A DNA stretch of 64,000 nucleotides from an uncultured Candidatus Saccharibacteria bacterium (GTDB lineage: Bacteria; Patescibacteriota; Saccharimonadia; Saccharimonadales; Saccharimonadaceae): the NCBI GenBank assembly GCA_947304155.1, contig CAMZAD010000001.1, forward strand, positions 1-64,000. Direction: 5' to 3'. Position 1 is the stretch's first letter; each line of letters starts with the position of its first letter. The translations under genes and the position numbers were made by a program. Of the stretch, positions 47,902 to 58,286 are shown piece by piece. The notes below the pieces were generated by a model. The model saw nothing but the letters and a program-made list of their open reading frames with translations. It was not told where the DNA came from and did no database searches.

Positions 47902-50900
47902 TTAATGATGAATTGTCATAATTCCTGAATTATTTGAATCGTCAGGATTGCCATCGCGGAGGCTTTGATTGAAAGACTCTGTATGAGCGCCTGGCTTGAC
48001 GATTTGGCTCGTAGAGACGCCTGGTTGGCCGTCATGAAGATCAGAAGCATAGTTAACAGTTCTTGGTACAGAAGCCTGTTTTAGGGGCTCTGGTTGGCTC
48101 TGAGGAACGCTTTGAATGGCATTTCCCTTATGTTTATTGCGTTTATTTTTATTACGGCGGGAATTACGCTCGTTGTTTCTCCATGGGTTCTTCTCTGTTG
48201 CTGCGCCAATAATTTCCTCTCGTGATTCTGGGAGTTGATTATTTTCTTCAATGACGCGCTTCAAATCTTTTAATCCGTTGCGATTTTTTCCTTCGGCTGC
48301 ATTTGGTGAAATTTTAGATTTTTTAAGGGAAGCAATGATTTCTTCAGGATTATCTCCGGAGACCTTAATACCTGCGATTCCCTGTTCTACAGGGGTGGAT
48401 TCGACTTTTTCATCAGATTTAACAGGGGTCGTTCCCTGTTGATTTTGAGCTTGCGTAGTAGGTTTTACAGGGGTGATAAAGGTTGGTTTTGGCCCAACAA
48501 CGTTCTTTTGGGCACGGTCTACGCCGTAATTTGAACCCCAGCCAGATTTGCTAGAACTTGGCTCTGTATTGCGGCCAGAATCAGAGAGTTCTTTCTTGTA
48601 TTTTTCACTCTGTTCGATTGTTTCACGGATTTCAGCTTCAACTACTGCGCGTGGGCGAGAATACTTGTCGCGTGAGCTAGCGACGATAGTGTCGAAGTTA
48701 TCCTTTGGAGTTTTAGGGATATTAAGGGTAGTAGCAGAGAAGGCAGGAACCTTTTCACCATTAATAATCATAGAGATAACGAAGTGACGGTTATTCATCT
48801 GGATAAGGTCGGATTCATCAAAGGTTGGTTCAAATTGCTTTGAAAGAATTGGAGCATCATCAGCTGAGACACGGAATGAAATTGTAGTGCCAACGTTACC
48901 AAAGACAGCATCGCGAACAGAGTCGGTCATCTGAGCGATGTACTGGTTTGCGACGGTAAGGTTAAGACCGTATTTACGAGCCTCAGAGAGAATCACAGCA
49001 AACGAATCGGTTGCGAAGTTCTGGAACTCATCGACATAGAGATAGAATGGACGGCGATCTTCAACATTAGGAATATCAGAGCGACTCATGGCTGCGAGCT
49101 GGACTTTTGTGACAAGGAAGGCACCAAGAATGCCGGCGTTATCTTCGCCGATAAGGCCTTTAGAAAGGTTAACGACGAGGATTTTACCTTCATCCATAAT
49201 CTTACGAACATCGAAGCTAGATTTTGGTTGGCCAATAATATTACGAATAATTGGGTTTGCGGTGAAGGCACCGACCTTATTGAGAACAGGAGCGATAGAT
49301 TCGTTAACTTGTTTTTCGTTCCATTGGCCGAACTCATGTTTCCAGAATTGGAGAACTGTGACATCAGTACAATAATCGAGGGTTTCTTTGCGGAATTCTT
49401 TATCGGTTAGCATGCGAGAGATATCGAGAAGAGTGGTCTCTGGGCGATCAAGCAAAGCAAGAAGGGTATAGCGAAGGATATGCTCAAGACGTGGACCCCA
49501 AGAATCGCCGAACATACGTTTAAGAACGCCGATAACTTCAGAACAGACGTTTGGTTTACGGGTAGCATCAGAGAGCTCAAGCGGGTTGAATGCGACAGGA
49601 TATTGCGTATCTGCTGGGTTGAAGTAGATAACGTCTTGAATGCGGCTCTCTGGGACGAAACGGAGGTTATCGATAGCGAAGTCACCATGTGGGTCGATAA
49701 TACAGTAACCTTGGTTATAAAAGACGTCAGAAAGGGCAAAGAGCTCAAGGAGGCCAGATTTACCTGCACCAGTTTGACCGATTACGTAAACGTGACGAGA
49801 ACGGTCGCGACGGAGCATACCGAATTGGTGGTTGATGCCACGGAAGTTGGTAAGACCGAAGGCTGAGATATTTTCGTCTTCAGCTGGACGACCGGTGATA
49901 AGAGGAAGTTTTGCAGGTGGTTCAGCGGTTTTTGAGGTAGCCCAAACGATGTTTGGAGTTTCGACTGATGTATGTGGAAGGTGGTAAACTGAAGCGAGCT
50001 CAGAAATATTTAGAATGAAGCCAGAATCAGTGAATTGGCGAAGGCGATAAGCGGTAAGGTCGTCACGATTGAAGCTGCCGCCGATTTGTTTGAAGCCGTT
50101 AAGGTTGGTAGAGTTGAATTGCTTGAAGGTACCAACGAGGGCTTGCATGTTGAGCTTAGCATTAATTTCGTTGTTGCCAAGATAGGCGAGACGGATTTTA
50201 ACTTGATAACCAAGTTTTGTGGCCTTCTCTTCTGCGGCTGAAACTTGAGATTTAGCACGCTCTGAAAGTTCAACTTTTACATCGCTAGTAGTTCCACCAG
50301 CTGGTGGAGTTGAAAGGGCGCCAAGAACTTGGATAAGCCAGGTCCAGTCGATGCCAAGGAAATTGAATTTTTTAGTGCCAGCTTTAATAGTTTTAATCCA
50401 TTTATCACTATCTTCGTGCCATGAATCTGCAACTGGACGGGTCAAGATTTGAATCCACATCTCTTCGTTCTCTTCTGCGCCAAGTTTAGCGAGAGTGCCA
50501 GTAATACCAGCAAGAGGGTCGACTTCGAAAGTATCGAAGGTCTTAATTGGGAGAGCGCTGTTAGCGGAAAGGCCGAGTTCAGCAGTATAAACTACAGGGT
50601 GTTCCTTCTCTTTTGAAACATAGTCTTCGTCGACAGTGCTGATTTGGACGGTTGGATATTGAGCATAAATCTGGCCTTCAACGAAGCTTTGAAGAATCTT
50701 TGGAACCCAAATGTAGAAGCGGATTTGGCCGCTAGTTGAAACGATTTCAAAGCTAAGGTGCTCCTGAACGCCGCCGGAATTTTTAAGTTCGTTAGCGTCA
50801 CGCAAAATACCATGAAGCGAAGCAAACATTTGCTCAGCTGCGAGCTCCTTCTTATCGTTAGCGCGAGGAATCTCGAGCATCAAAAGCACAGAGTCAACAT

Positions 50901-51018
50901 TTAAGACTTTTAAGCGATTGATTTTTTTATAGTTTCTATATGTGAGATAGCCAAGAATACCAATAGCAGGTATCCAAAAAATTGGCATCAAGATGAAGTG
51001 AATAATTTCTTCTAACAT
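47902..51018 (-). CDS. type IV secretion/conjugation coupling-type ATPase (TraD/VirD4-like)
   Basis: Walker A VIGQTGAGKSGLLEL, CIIDPHGDFA, YLYVDEFQNFATDSFAVILSEARKYGLNLTVANQYIAQM. Confidence 0.85.
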   Translation of the reverse strand: MLEEIIHFILMPIFWIPAIGILGYLTYRNYKKINRLKVLNVDSVLLMLEIPRANDKKELAAEQMFASLHGILRDANELKNSGGVQEHLSFEIVSTSGQIRFYIWVPKILQSFVEGQIYAQYPTVQISTVDEDYVSKEKEHPVVYTAELGLSANSALPIKTFDTFEVDPLAGITGTLAKLGAEENEEMWIQILTRPVADSWHEDSDKWIKTIKAGTKKFNFLGIDWTWLIQVLGALSTPPAGGTTSDVKVELSERAKSQVSAAEEKATKLGYQVKIRLAYLGNNEINAKLNMQALVGTFKQFNSTNLNGFKQIGGSFNRDDLTAYRLRQFTDSGFILNISELASVYHLPHTSVETPNIVWATSKTAEPPAKLPLITGRPAEDENISAFGLTNFRGINHQFGMLRRDRSRHVYVIGQTGAGKSGLLELFALSDVFYNQGYCIIDPHGDFAIDNLRFVPESRIQDVIYFNPADTQYPVAFNPLELSDATRKPNVCSEVIGVLKRMFGDSWGPRLEHILRYTLLALLDRPETTLLDISRMLTDKEFRKETLDYCTDVTVLQFWKHEFGQWNEKQVNESIAPVLNKVGAFTANPIIRNIIGQPKSSFDVRKIMDEGKILVVNLSKGLIGEDNAGILGAFLVTKVQLAAMSRSDIPNVEDRRPFYLYVDEFQNFATDSFAVILSEARKYGLNLTVANQYIAQMTDSVRDAVFGNVGTTISFRVSADDAPILSKQFEPTFDESDLIQMNNRHFVISMIINGEKVPAFSATTLNIPKTPKDNFDTIVASSRDKYSRPRAVVEAEIRETIEQSEKYKKELSDSGRNTEPSSSKSGWGSNYGVDRAQKNVVGPKPTFITPVKPTTQAQNQQGTTPVKSDEKVESTPVEQGIAGIKVSGDNPEEIIASLKKSKISPNAAEGKNRNGLKDLKRVIEENNQLPESREEIIGAATEKNPWRNNERNSRRNKNKRNKHKGNAIQSVPQSQPEPLKQASVPRTVNYASDLHDGQPGVSTSQIVKPGAHTESFNQSLRDGNPDDSNNSGIMTIHH

Positions 51019-51068
51019 TACTCCATAATTATACCAAAAAACCTGGCTTTTTACCAGGTTTTTGGCGC

Positions 51069-52103
51069 TTATTCTTCGTTGATTGTATAGAGATTTTTAT
51101 CAACTTTTTTGAAGAGTTTCTTGTTTTGAAGATTAAGTAAAATTGTAGTTTCTTTAATCTTTCTTAATGCTAAGACGCGTTTGACGATTTGTTCACGAGT
51201 AAGTGGCTTCTTAGCTTGGCGAAGGACATCTGAGATAGTTTCAGCTGCAGTTCCCTTCTTGTAGCCCCAAGAATCGAGTGCATAAATTCCACGACCGATC
51301 AAGACAAAGCGTGAATCTTTGATAAGTTCGTTGTGAATTGCTTGAATAGTGACATTTTTGCGACGGAAATCAGATTGCTTGATTGCTTCTGCGATTTCTT
51401 CGAAGTGCATTGGCTCTTTCTTTTCTTCGAGTACAACGTAGATTTTGTCGCGAATATTTTTAGGATTAACAGTTGGCCATTTAGCAAGTCCCCAAAGATT
51501 GTTGAGGGTTGCAAGCAATTTTGATGTGGACGCAATTGCTTTTATATGGTCTGGATGCTCATAATTTAGATTATTGTCAAGCTCGTCAATTGTCATCGGA
51601 GCTTTGTTTTTCTTAATAAGATTTACGATTTCATCAACTTTAGCTTTGATTTCTTTTTCCTTGCCATATTCTGCAATGCCAATGGAATTGAAATACTTGT
51701 CGTTTTCTTCAATTAGAGTAAGATTGGTTGAAATTTCACCAATAAACGTAATTGCTGACTCTTCTTTTTCGGTAGCTTTTTTACCAAAAATTTTCTCTGC
51801 AATATCAGAAACACGTGCGATACGTCCCATTTCGGTAAGATTTCTGATAATAATTTTTTCTGCATGTGCGAGATCAGGTATCTTGTTGTCTTCTGCTGAA
51901 ATGCGTAGACGAATTAGGATAGCTTTTTCAAGTTGCCTGACGCGCTCACGAGTAATTGAAAGCATGTCGCCGATTTGTTCGAGAGTTTCCTTCTGACCGG
52001 AAAGACCGAAGCGGCGGGATATGATTTCTTTCTCACGGTCTTGCTCGATGATACTCAAGCTGCCGCTGATTGCTTTTGCAATCACTTCCGCATTTTGATC
52101 CAT
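51069..52103 (-). CDS. sigma70 region 4-like HTH fused to HARE-HTH domain(s)
   Basis: REKEIISRRFGLSGQKETLEQIGDMLSITRERVRQLEKAILIRLR; C-terminal HARE-like EEIAEAIKQSDF..VTIQAIHNELIKDSRFVLIGRGIYALDSWGY. Confidence 0.7.
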   Translation of the reverse strand: MDQNAEVIAKAISGSLSIIEQDREKEIISRRFGLSGQKETLEQIGDMLSITRERVRQLEKAILIRLRISAEDNKIPDLAHAEKIIIRNLTEMGRIARVSDIAEKIFGKKATEKEESAITFIGEISTNLTLIEENDKYFNSIGIAEYGKEKEIKAKVDEIVNLIKKNKAPMTIDELDNNLNYEHPDHIKAIASTSKLLATLNNLWGLAKWPTVNPKNIRDKIYVVLEEKKEPMHFEEIAEAIKQSDFRRKNVTIQAIHNELIKDSRFVLIGRGIYALDSWGYKKGTAAETISDVLRQAKKPLTREQIVKRVLALRKIKETTILLNLQNKKLFKKVDKNLYTINEE

Positions 52104-52345
52104 TTGTTATTCCTTTATTCCACCCCTGTTGATAAAATCAATTATTGTTATATTAACATAATTTTGTGCTAATGTCAACTACTCACTATAATATGAATTT
52201 TTGCACATTCCCAAAATCATTTTAACACATTTTTTGTAATTTCAACAAAAAAATTTTATTAAAATTTTCAAATAAGAATAATCATTATATAATAAAGTGC
52301 TTATGCTTATTTTTTCAACAAAAATAAAACATATATAAAAATAAG

Positions 52346-52386
52346 CAAGGGGCGAGTTTTTGGCTCGATTCCCTGCTTATTTTATA
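52346..52386 (-). terminator. intrinsic terminator after topA
   Basis: ATAAGCAGGG..CGAGCC..CTCG..CCTTGCTTATTTTT on minus strand. Confidence 0.7.
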
Positions 52387-52394
52387 GGGGTAGG

Positions 52395-54764
52395 TTACTT
52401 TTTCTTGGTTGTGCGCGCGTGTTTGGCGTGTCTAGATGAAGTTTTTGGTTTGCCTTCAAGTAAGGCTTTAGCTTCTTCTAGTGTAATCTTCTTTGGGTCA
52501 GTTTCTTTTGGAATTTTGGCATTGTTTGGACGTGGTCTTCCCTTGCCTGAAGCTGGTTTGATGCTTGGGCCTTTAATATATGGACCATATGGGCCAATGA
52601 TAATTTTAATGTCACCCCAGTCTGCGATGATGCTATCTTTCTTTTTCTGATAGAGGGCGGCAGCGGTCTCGAGACTGATTTTATAAGGATTCTGGGTATC
52701 GTCATTCTTAGCAAGCGCAATGTTATATGGTCCGGCAATAAGGTATGGACCGAATGGGCCGTTGGCTGCGATAAGCTCAGTACCATCGGCGGTTTTGCCG
52801 AGTGAACGTGGGAGAGATGGAAGTTCGAGTTGTGCCAAAGCTTGAGCTAGAGAGACGGTTTTTGCGGTCTTTCCCTTTGGAAGCGGCGCAAAGCGAGGCT
52901 TCTCACCAGATTCTTTCTCGTTGTCGCCAAGCTGAATGAAGCCACCGTTTTTGCCGACCTTAGCATAGACTTTCTTGCCGGTTTTTGGATCCACGCCGAG
53001 TTCAACGGATGAATTATAGCGGTTTGCCATCGCGCCTTCGCCTACGAGCTTTGAGAATGGGCCGTAGAAATCACGGAGCATTTTTAAGCGGGTGAGCTTT
53101 GCATCGGCAATTTTATCGAGTTTTTCCTCGACGCCAGCAGTGAAATCGTAGTCTACGATTTGATTGAAATTGTCGCAAAGGAAGTCGGAGACGAGCTCTC
53201 CAACAGGGGTTGGAATGAGCTTGCCTTTAGTGGCACCAGATTTTTCTTTGACAGTTGCTTCTGAGATTGAATTTGGTGCTGCATCGGCGTCAGTAGTAGA
53301 TGATTTGCCGTGCAAGATAAGTTCAGAAATCTCGCGTTCTTCCCCTTCGGATTCGCCCTTTTGGACGTAGCCACGGATTTGAATTGCAGACATAATAGAA
53401 GCATAAGTTGAAGGGCGGCCAATACTGAGCTCCTCGAGCTTCTTAACGAGTGTACCTTCGGTGTAGCGTGCAGGTGGTTTTGAGAAAGTTTGACGAGCGA
53501 TAATGTCGCGCATATCGACAAGATCACCTTTTTCGAGCTGTGGCAAACGGACGTCTTTGGCGTTACCATAGACCTTTAAGAAGCCATCAAACATTACAAT
53601 TTCACCCTTAGCAATGAAGTTTAGGTCAGTTGTCTTTGGAGTGATGGTGATGCTAGTTTTTGCAACCTTAGCGTTCGCCATTTGAGTTGCAAGCGTGCGA
53701 GTGCGAATAAGATTATAGAGCTTCTTTTCGTATTCGTTCTTGCCGGCTGAAGCAACTTCGATGTGGGTTGGACGGATGGCTTCATGGGCTTCCTGAGCGG
53801 ATGCGTCTTTGGTTTTGAAATGGCGGGTTTGAAGATAATTTTCGCCAAAGGTCTGTTTAATATAGTTTGCAATAGCGCCAAGAGCCTGGCTGGAGAGATT
53901 TAGGGAGTCGGTACGGTGATAGGTAATGTGGCCGGCTTGATAGAGGGCCTGAGCGGCATTCATGGTAGTTTTTGAACTGAATCCGAGACGGGAGTTGGCT
54001 TCGATTTGGAGTGCAGCGGTGGTGAATGGAACTGGGTTGGCTTTAGTGCCGTCGGTTTTTTCGATGGCTGTAACTTCAAAATCTTTTGCTTTGAGGCTTT
54101 CGAGGAGTTTTGTGGCCTCGTCTTTGTCCTTTAATGAGACTTTTTCGAGGTTTGCGTCAAAATCCTGGCCATCTTTGGTAAATTTACCAGATACTTTATA
54201 ACTAGATTTATTTTCGTGCTTTTCGATTTCGCGTTCGCGCTCGACGACGAGGCGGAGAGCTGGAGACTGGACGCGACCGGCGGATTTAGCGCCTGGAACT
54301 TTTTTACGGACAACATCAGAAAGGTCGTAACCTACAAGCATATCAAGGGTTTGGCGAGCCTGCTGTGAGCTAACCATGTTCATATTAACGGTGCGAGGCG
54401 CCTGAATTGCGGCTTTTAGGGCTGGTTCGGTAATTTCGTGGAAAGTAATACGGCGCGTGTCTTTTGGAAGTCTTAAAACTTCAATCAAATGCCAAGAAAT
54501 AGATTCTCCTTCGCGGTCTTCATCTGTTGCGAGCCAGATAGTTTCAGCTTCTTTACTGGCTTTTTTAAGGTCTCTAACGACAGTGGCATGATCTGGGTCG
54601 ATTTCATAAGTCACGGTAAAATTGTCGTTGACATCGACTTTCGTATCCTTGCGGATGTGCCCGACTGATGACATAACCTTGAAGTCTTTACCAAGGTATT
54701 TTTCAATTGTTTTAGCCTTTGCAGGGCTCTCTACAATCACCAAGTTTTTTGACATATTTGACAT
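52395..54764 (-). CDS. topA: DNA topoisomerase I (start trimmed)
   Basis: LVIVESPAKAKTIEKYLG, TDEDREGESISWHL, YHRTDSLNLSSQA. Confidence 0.95.
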   Translation of the reverse strand: MSNMSKNLVIVESPAKAKTIEKYLGKDFKVMSSVGHIRKDTKVDVNDNFTVTYEIDPDHATVVRDLKKASKEAETIWLATDEDREGESISWHLIEVLRLPKDTRRITFHEITEPALKAAIQAPRTVNMNMVSSQQARQTLDMLVGYDLSDVVRKKVPGAKSAGRVQSPALRLVVEREREIEKHENKSSYKVSGKFTKDGQDFDANLEKVSLKDKDEATKLLESLKAKDFEVTAIEKTDGTKANPVPFTTAALQIEANSRLGFSSKTTMNAAQALYQAGHITYHRTDSLNLSSQALGAIANYIKQTFGENYLQTRHFKTKDASAQEAHEAIRPTHIEVASAGKNEYEKKLYNLIRTRTLATQMANAKVAKTSITITPKTTDLNFIAKGEIVMFDGFLKVYGNAKDVRLPQLEKGDLVDMRDIIARQTFSKPPARYTEGTLVKKLEELSIGRPSTYASIMSAIQIRGYVQKGESEGEEREISELILHGKSSTTDADAAPNSISEATVKEKSGATKGKLIPTPVGELVSDFLCDNFNQIVDYDFTAGVEEKLDKIADAKLTRLKMLRDFYGPFSKLVGEGAMANRYNSSVELGVDPKTGKKVYAKVGKNGGFIQLGDNEKESGEKPRFAPLPKGKTAKTVSLAQALAQLELPSLPRSLGKTADGTELIAANGPFGPYLIAGPYNIALAKNDDTQNPYKISLETAAALYQKKKDSIIADWGDIKIIIGPYGPYIKGPSIKPASGKGRPRPNNAKIPKETDPKKITLEEAKALLEGKPKTSSRHAKHARTTKKK

Positions 54765-54820
54765 AATATATATATTATCATAAAAAATCAAGCATAAGAA
54801 CTATTTAGGATTTTGACATC

Positions 54821-55169
54821 AAAAAACCTCTGGACGGAGCTAGGTAAGGGTGGGCATCACCTAGCTCCATCTAGAGGTTCTTTGTAATCCCTATAACACA
54901 TCTCTAATTAAACACCGGAGAACCCCGGTAGCGTGGCCCACCTCACACAAAATTGGGGCCCGCCGGTTATAGGGGTTGCTATGTTCTTAATAGCTCCTTT
55001 TCATAGTGGAGGTAATACTATATTACTTATAAAAGATAGAAGACAATTTATAAGTCGAAAAGGTTTTAAGAACACGCAACTTCTGCTATACTAGATAACA
55101 GAAATTATGACTTATTTAGGTGCGGTTTAGAGGCTGGGACCTTTTTGGTTCACTTATGACCTCTAACTG
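54821..55169 (-). ncRNA. large structured non-coding RNA of unassigned family
   Basis: Promoter TTGACT-N17-TATAAT; at least six helices, 7-bp loop-helix pseudoknot, terminator hairpin with TTTTTT. Confidence 0.75.
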
Positions 55170-55175
55170 TCTCTA

Positions 55176-55204
55176 ATTATACCATACTAGAAATAATAAG
55201 TCAA
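55176..55204 (-). promoter_or_regulatory. promoter TTGACT-N17-TATAAT
   Basis: On minus strand: -35 55199-55204, -10 55176-55181. Confidence 0.8.
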
Positions 55205-55285
55205 TACTTTTATACAAAAAATAGCAAAAATCAACTAAAATACCATATATTTTGTAAAAAACCATAAGCAAAAAGGAGGTTTTTG

Positions 55286-56221
55286 ATGGATTTTTATCAA
55301 ATCACCCCTGTTGAATCGGGGTTTACTTGGCGGCTCTCGTATTTGAAAAAACCGCCAAAAATGTTGTATTTTTACGGAAAAATGCCGGAAAATGCCAAAA
55401 ATGGTGTAAAATCGGGTCGTTTTCCAAAGGAACCAATAGGGAGAGCGAAGGTGGTGGCGATCGTCGGGGCGCGAAAAATGACGGCTTACGGGGAGAGTAT
55501 TGCGTTTAAAATCGCGCGAGAATTGGCTGAACTTGGTGTGATTGTGGTGTCAGGGATGGCGATCGGGATTGATACAGCGGCCCACAGGGGTGCGCTGGCT
55601 GGAGGTGGCAAGACAGTGGCGTTTCTAGGGACGGGAATAGATAAAATCTATCCGCAGGAGAATTATGATCTTTTTGAGGAGATAATTCGGACTGGTGGAG
55701 CGGTAATTTCGGAATATGGGCCCGGGGCGGCTATTGGCGGGCGAATGAAAACGACGTTTTTAGAGAGAAATCGGTTAATTTCAGGGGTGGCGGATGCGGT
55801 GATTGTGGTGGAGGCAGATGTGCGCTCTGGTTCTCTAAATACGGCGGTGCATGCGCTGGAACAGGGGGTGCCACTGTTTGCGGTGCCGGGAGATTTAGGC
55901 CGGCAGATGTCTCAGGGATGTAATAATTTGTTTTCTAAGGGCGCGGCGGCCTATACCTGCGTGGAGGATGTCCTTAATGTTTTATTCCCTGGTGGCGTGA
56001 AACATCGCGCGAAGGCAAAATGCGAGTTTTCGGGGACGGAAGATGAAAAAATAGTGGTTTCGGCGGTTTCTAAGGGGTTATATCAGGGGGAGGAGATAAT
56101 TAAGTTTTGTTGTAAAAAAGAGGCGGATTTTGACATAACGAGGTTTAATATTGCGGTGACATCTCTGGAATTAAAAGGTGTTTTAAAGCGAGAATATGGG
56201 AATAAGTGGATTTTGGCATAA
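55286..56221 (+). CDS. dprA: DNA processing protein DprA/Smf
   Basis: VAIVGARKMTAYG, VSGMAIGIDTAAHRGAL, FLGTGIDKIYPQEN, SGSLNTAVHALEQG. Confidence 0.94.
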   Translation: MDFYQITPVESGFTWRLSYLKKPPKMLYFYGKMPENAKNGVKSGRFPKEPIGRAKVVAIVGARKMTAYGESIAFKIARELAELGVIVVSGMAIGIDTAAHRGALAGGGKTVAFLGTGIDKIYPQENYDLFEEIIRTGGAVISEYGPGAAIGGRMKTTFLERNRLISGVADAVIVVEADVRSGSLNTAVHALEQGVPLFAVPGDLGRQMSQGCNNLFSKGAAAYTCVEDVLNVLFPGGVKHRAKAKCEFSGTEDEKIVVSAVSKGLYQGEEIIKFCCKKEADFDITRFNIAVTSLELKGVLKREYGNKWILA

Positions 56222-56248
56222 AAATAGCCGCGGTTTTTGGCGTGGCGG

Positions 56249-56770
56249 CTACTTTTTGATAAAATCGTCGATTTTGGCGGTGATTTCGCGTAGGATTTCT
56301 GGTAGTTTTTCGCGTTCTTCAGGGGTGAATTTGCCTAAAACGAAGTTAACATCGCCCATCTTCTGGCGCATCGCATTATCTGTGCCAACGCGGAGTCTTG
56401 GGAACTCATCGCTACCGAGCTTTTCGATGGTTGATTTAAGGCCGTTATTTCCGCCGCTACTTCCCTGTTCACGTAAACGAAGTTTGCCGAAATCAAGATT
56501 GAAGTCGTCACAGATAATTAATATATCTTTCTTCTTGATGCCGTAGTAGTTAGCAAAAGCAGAGACAGAGATGCCGACGTCGTTGTAGTAGGTTTGTGGC
56601 TTAATGAAGAAAGTGTCGCCATCACGAAGGTAAAGCGCGGAGAATTTCTCTTTTTTCTCCCAGGCTAGGTTTTTGATTTTTACATAAAAATCAAGCGCCA
56701 AAAAGCCAGTGTTGTGGCGAGTGAAGTTGTATTTGTTTTCTGGATTTCCGAATCCAACGATTAATTTCAT
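56249..56770 (-). CDS. pth: peptidyl-tRNA hydrolase (start trimmed)
   Basis: MKLIVGFGNPENKYNFTRHNTGF, KPQTYYNDVG. Confidence 0.92.
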   Translation of the reverse strand: MKLIVGFGNPENKYNFTRHNTGFLALDFYVKIKNLAWEKKEKFSALYLRDGDTFFIKPQTYYNDVGISVSAFANYYGIKKKDILIICDDFNLDFGKLRLREQGSSGGNNGLKSTIEKLGSDEFPRLRVGTDNAMRQKMGDVNFVLGKFTPEEREKLPEILREITAKIDDFIKK

Positions 56771-56774
56771 GATT

Positions 56775-58247
56775 TTAGTTTTCTTTAGAATTTTTTGATG
56801 AAAAATCTTTGCGTTTTCCTTGAGCGCGGTCGTTATAGAAGCTGAAGTTGATTGGAGTACCAACGAAAGGATAAACTTCGCGGATTTTGCGCTCCAAGTA
56901 GCGTTTGTATGACCAGTGAAGGAGTTCCATCTCGCGACCATGAACAACGAACCAAGGTGGACAGGTGTCGGTTTGGACGATGTATTTTGGCTTTGGATGA
57001 GTGTTTTTGAGACCTGCTGGTGGGTGGGCTACAACAGCTTCGCGAAGAGCTTTGTTTAAGTCTGAGGTTTTAAGCTCAGTGTGGCGGGCTTCGTCGATTT
57101 CAAGTGCAAGGTCGAAAATGCGGGTGACGTTTTTGCCGGTTTCGGAGCTAGTAATTAAGACTGGCGCGTATGGCAAAAAGTCGAGGTCGTTTTCGAGGCG
57201 ATCAAGAATGTGGTCGATTTCAGTGTATTTTGGTGCAGTCTCTTTGTCTGATTTCTTCTTGTCAGAGATTTGGCTGACAACTGGTTTTGAATTGTCGAGC
57301 AAATCGGCCTTAGTTAGGATAATAATAATTCCCTTGCCAGCTTCAGTGATTTGACCAGCGAGAGATTGGTCTAGCTTTGAATGTGGGTCTTTTGAGTCAA
57401 TCAAAAGTGCGCAAATATCGGCTTCCTCGATAGCGGCAAGAGTGCGGATGGCTGAGAATTTTTCAATACCAACTTCGCGTTTGCCTGGCTTTCTAAGACC
57501 AGCGGTGTCAAGGATTTCAATTGTGATGCCTTTGTATTTGACTTGGACGCGGTTGACGTCACGGGTGGTGCCTTGGTGGCTACTAACTACAGCTTGTTGC
57601 TTTTTGGCAAGCTTGTTAAAGAGGCTAGATTTACCAACGTTTGGACGGCCGATAAGAGCGAGCTTGATAAGTGGGTTGCCGTCTTCGTCAAGATTAATTG
57701 CTTTTTGAGTGCTTTGATGTTTTGCGGCTTCTTCTGGTGAATATTCTTCAAGCTTAACGCCAAGAGTTTTTGCAATGTTGTCTTTTAGCTTAGCGATTCC
57801 CTGGCCAGTGGTGGCAGAAGTGCGGTAAGTGTCGTAGTTTTTGATACCGAGTTTCAAAAATTCTGCGTCATCAAGAGATTCGCCAAGATCGGATTTGTTG
57901 AGAATTAAAAAGACTGGCTTTCTGGATTTTAGAGCGGCCTTTGCGATATCCTTGTCGCGTTGGCTTGGATATTTAGTGCTATCCAAAGTTAAAAGAATTA
58001 AGTCGGCAACGTCGATGGCGTCGGCGATTTGGTCTTGAATTGAAGCTTCAAAATCGTCTTCTGGGTTTTTAAGACCAGCAGTGTCAATCAAAAGAAAAGC
58101 ATTGTCGATTTTTGCAACGACATTATCACGAGTGGTGCCCTCTTCGCGTGCGACGATGGCAATGTTTTTGTGTGCCATGCGGTTTAGAAGACTAGACTTA
58201 CCAGCGTTAGTTTGGCCAATTAAAGCCACGATTTTTTGCTTCTTCAT
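56775..58247 (-). CDS. der: ribosome biogenesis GTPase Der (EngA)
   Basis: Two GTPase domains: ALIGQTNAGKSSLLNR and ALIGRPNVGKSSLFNK. Confidence 0.95.
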   Translation of the reverse strand: MKKQKIVALIGQTNAGKSSLLNRMAHKNIAIVAREEGTTRDNVVAKIDNAFLLIDTAGLKNPEDDFEASIQDQIADAIDVADLILLTLDSTKYPSQRDKDIAKAALKSRKPVFLILNKSDLGESLDDAEFLKLGIKNYDTYRTSATTGQGIAKLKDNIAKTLGVKLEEYSPEEAAKHQSTQKAINLDEDGNPLIKLALIGRPNVGKSSLFNKLAKKQQAVVSSHQGTTRDVNRVQVKYKGITIEILDTAGLRKPGKREVGIEKFSAIRTLAAIEEADICALLIDSKDPHSKLDQSLAGQITEAGKGIIIILTKADLLDNSKPVVSQISDKKKSDKETAPKYTEIDHILDRLENDLDFLPYAPVLITSSETGKNVTRIFDLALEIDEARHTELKTSDLNKALREAVVAHPPAGLKNTHPKPKYIVQTDTCPPWFVVHGREMELLHWSYKRYLERKIREVYPFVGTPINFSFYNDRAQGKRKDFSSKNSKEN

Positions 58248-58286
58248 AATGTAATAATTATAACATAAAACCTTATGATTTTCAAG

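Noticed and set aside
54821-55169. RNase P RNA, tmRNA or 6S RNA identity for the large minus-strand RNA
   Set aside because: No GAGGAAAGUCC-type RNase P core, no tRNA-like 3' end with GGTTCGA..CCA and no tag ORF, and not a simple 6S rod; left unassigned
56771-56947. N-terminal extension of pth in the ORF track
   Set aside because: Conserved Pth start MKLIVGFGNP begins at 56770; the extension overlaps der in another frame
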